This document shows positions 7,470-8,126 of a stretch of DNA of 8,126 nucleotides, in pieces; within the stretch, counting starts at the first letter, position 1, and each line of letters opens with the position of its first letter. Source of the DNA: Fimenecus sp045531435 (GTDB taxonomy: Bacteria; Bacillota; Clostridia; Oscillospirales; Acutalibacteraceae); NCBI GenBank assembly GCA_045531435.1, contig JAZSDZ010000174.1, positions 1 through 8,126 on the forward strand. The letters run 5' to 3'. Both the position numbers and the translations under genes were made by a program. The notes below the pieces were generated by a model that saw nothing but the letters and a program-made list of their open reading frames with translations, was not told where the DNA came from and did no database searches.

Positions 7470-8126
7470 TTATTCCACATACAACACAAAGCGGATAGTA
7501 TCTCTGCCCTGAGTTGTAAGAAGGAATGTGTAGTAGCCTGAATCAGTCAGACTAACCTGATATGTTTTATTTGTTTCTTGTGAATAGCCGCTTGTGAGAG
7601 ATTCGGCACCTGTTTTAAGATTGCCTGCTGTCTTCTTACCCTGCTCCCATTCAAGTTTATATGGTTCGCCTGAGAACTCAACGGTAATATCCTGATTACC
7701 CTTTTCTACAATAATTGTTGAGTCTCTTTCGACGATTTCTCCATTCACCTTTATGCGAGCCTCATTTCCCTCATAGAAACGAATCCAGCCTTCTCTTGAA
7801 GTTGTATTACCTGCTTCATCAGTAACCTTGTATATTACCGAATTCTTTCCGACAGTGCGTACATATTCAAAATCATAAATTAACTTTTCTGTTGCGGTAC
7901 GATTATCGGAAGCTGCCATATTCGCACGAAGAAGTGCTTCAATTTCTTCATCACTTGTGTTAATAGATGCAGAAATTATACCCTTATCAATAATAAGTGT
8001 AGGTGGCATGTAATCAGCAAGAGGAATCTTAGCAAACTGAGTAATTGCTGAATTTCCGTAAGCATCAACTGCATAAACCGTTGGATAAAGACCTGCTGAA
8101 TCAGCTTCAACAATAAGCATTACCCA
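7470..8126 (-). CDS. C-terminal part of an Ig-like surface protein (5' end outside window)
   Basis: The frame is open from the window edge (first codon TGG, Trp) to a TAA at 7470, giving 218 residues; the ATG at 8120 is very unlikely to be the real start because the frame stays open upstream and begins in the middle of a beta module. Visible residues 1-37 end one Ig-like module (VDAYGN at 20-25). Residues about 39-118 form a second, starting YMPPTL and carrying YKVTDEAGN at 99-107, a pattern common in DUF5011/HYR-type bacterial Ig folds. Residues about 120-218 form a terminal beta-sandwich ending GYYTFLL...FVLYVE, with no LPXTG, no hydrophobic anchor and no charged tail. It lies 22 bases upstream of the giant gene, on the same strand and in a different frame, so the two are probably one operon. 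The full length and any N-terminal domain are unknown. Role: probably an extracellular binding or structural protein, by inference only. Confidence 0.9.
   Translation of the reverse strand, partial: WVMLIVEADSAGLYPTVYAVDAYGNSAITQFAKIPLADYMPPTLIIDKGIISASINTSDEEIEALLRANMAASDNRTATEKLIYDFEYVRTVGKNSVIYKVTDEAGNTTSREGWIRFYEGNEARIKVNGEIVERDSTIIVEKGNQDITVEFSGEPYKLEWEQGKKTAGNLKTGAESLTSGYSQETNKTYQVSLTDSGYYTFLLTTQGRDTIRFVLYVE

Noticed and set aside
7448..7489. A longer start for the giant gene at the ATG at 7489, adding 14 residues.
   Set aside because: It lies inside the end of the upstream gene, has no clear ribosome site, and would put polar residues ahead of a normal signal peptide. The ATG at 7447 follows a strong GAGGTGAT at six bases.

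Overview
The window is AT-rich and carries two genes on the minus strand, both encoding (or ending) large secreted, Ig-like-domain proteins. The style points to a low-GC Gram-positive of the class Clostridia, probably a gut or rumen Oscillospiraceae/Lachnospiraceae-type commensal. The reasons are a Gram-positive Sec signal peptide, a strong GAGGTGAT Shine-Dalgarno, Ig/YDG/MBG-type surface modules typical of such bacteria, and a C-terminal 'GFFDKIxGFxRxxFG'-type tail that I recall from their surface proteins. The taxonomic call is inference; there is no rRNA or housekeeping gene to confirm it.

Layout, in the direction of transcription (right to left). Positions 8126-7470 hold the 3' end of a surface-type protein whose start lies outside the window; 218 residues are visible, containing the end of one Ig-like module, one complete Ig-like module and a terminal beta-sandwich. 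After a 22-base gap filled mainly by a ribosome binding site comes a single giant gene (7447-14, 2477 residues). It occupies about 91% of the window.

The giant protein is a mosaic. It has a signal peptide (1-27), an unrecognised all-beta N-terminal domain (28-about 323), a CARDB/Ig-like domain (about 324-460), an IPT/TIG-like domain (about 461-563) and a cysteine-containing beta region (564-about 800). A short charged helix then leads to an unusual Gly/aromatic-rich run of amphipathic beta-strands (841-1121), followed by an unassigned beta region (1122-1400) and an Fn3-like segment (about 1402-1538). Next come several Ig-like modules (1539-2017), a YDG-like plus MBG-like pair (2018-2166), a charged helical/coiled-coil stalk (2184-2361) and a last Ig-like domain ending in an amphipathic aromatic tail (2366-2477). 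I see no catalytic domain, LPXTG motif, SLH domain or toxin domain.

The two genes are probably co-transcribed and both products exported, so they may act together at the cell surface. Their function (adhesion, glycan binding, structural surface layer) cannot be decided from sequence alone. The most interesting part is the 841-1121 beta-strand block, which does not look like the surrounding Ig-like modules. The other open reading frames longer than 60 codons lie inside these genes in other frames and look like shadows.
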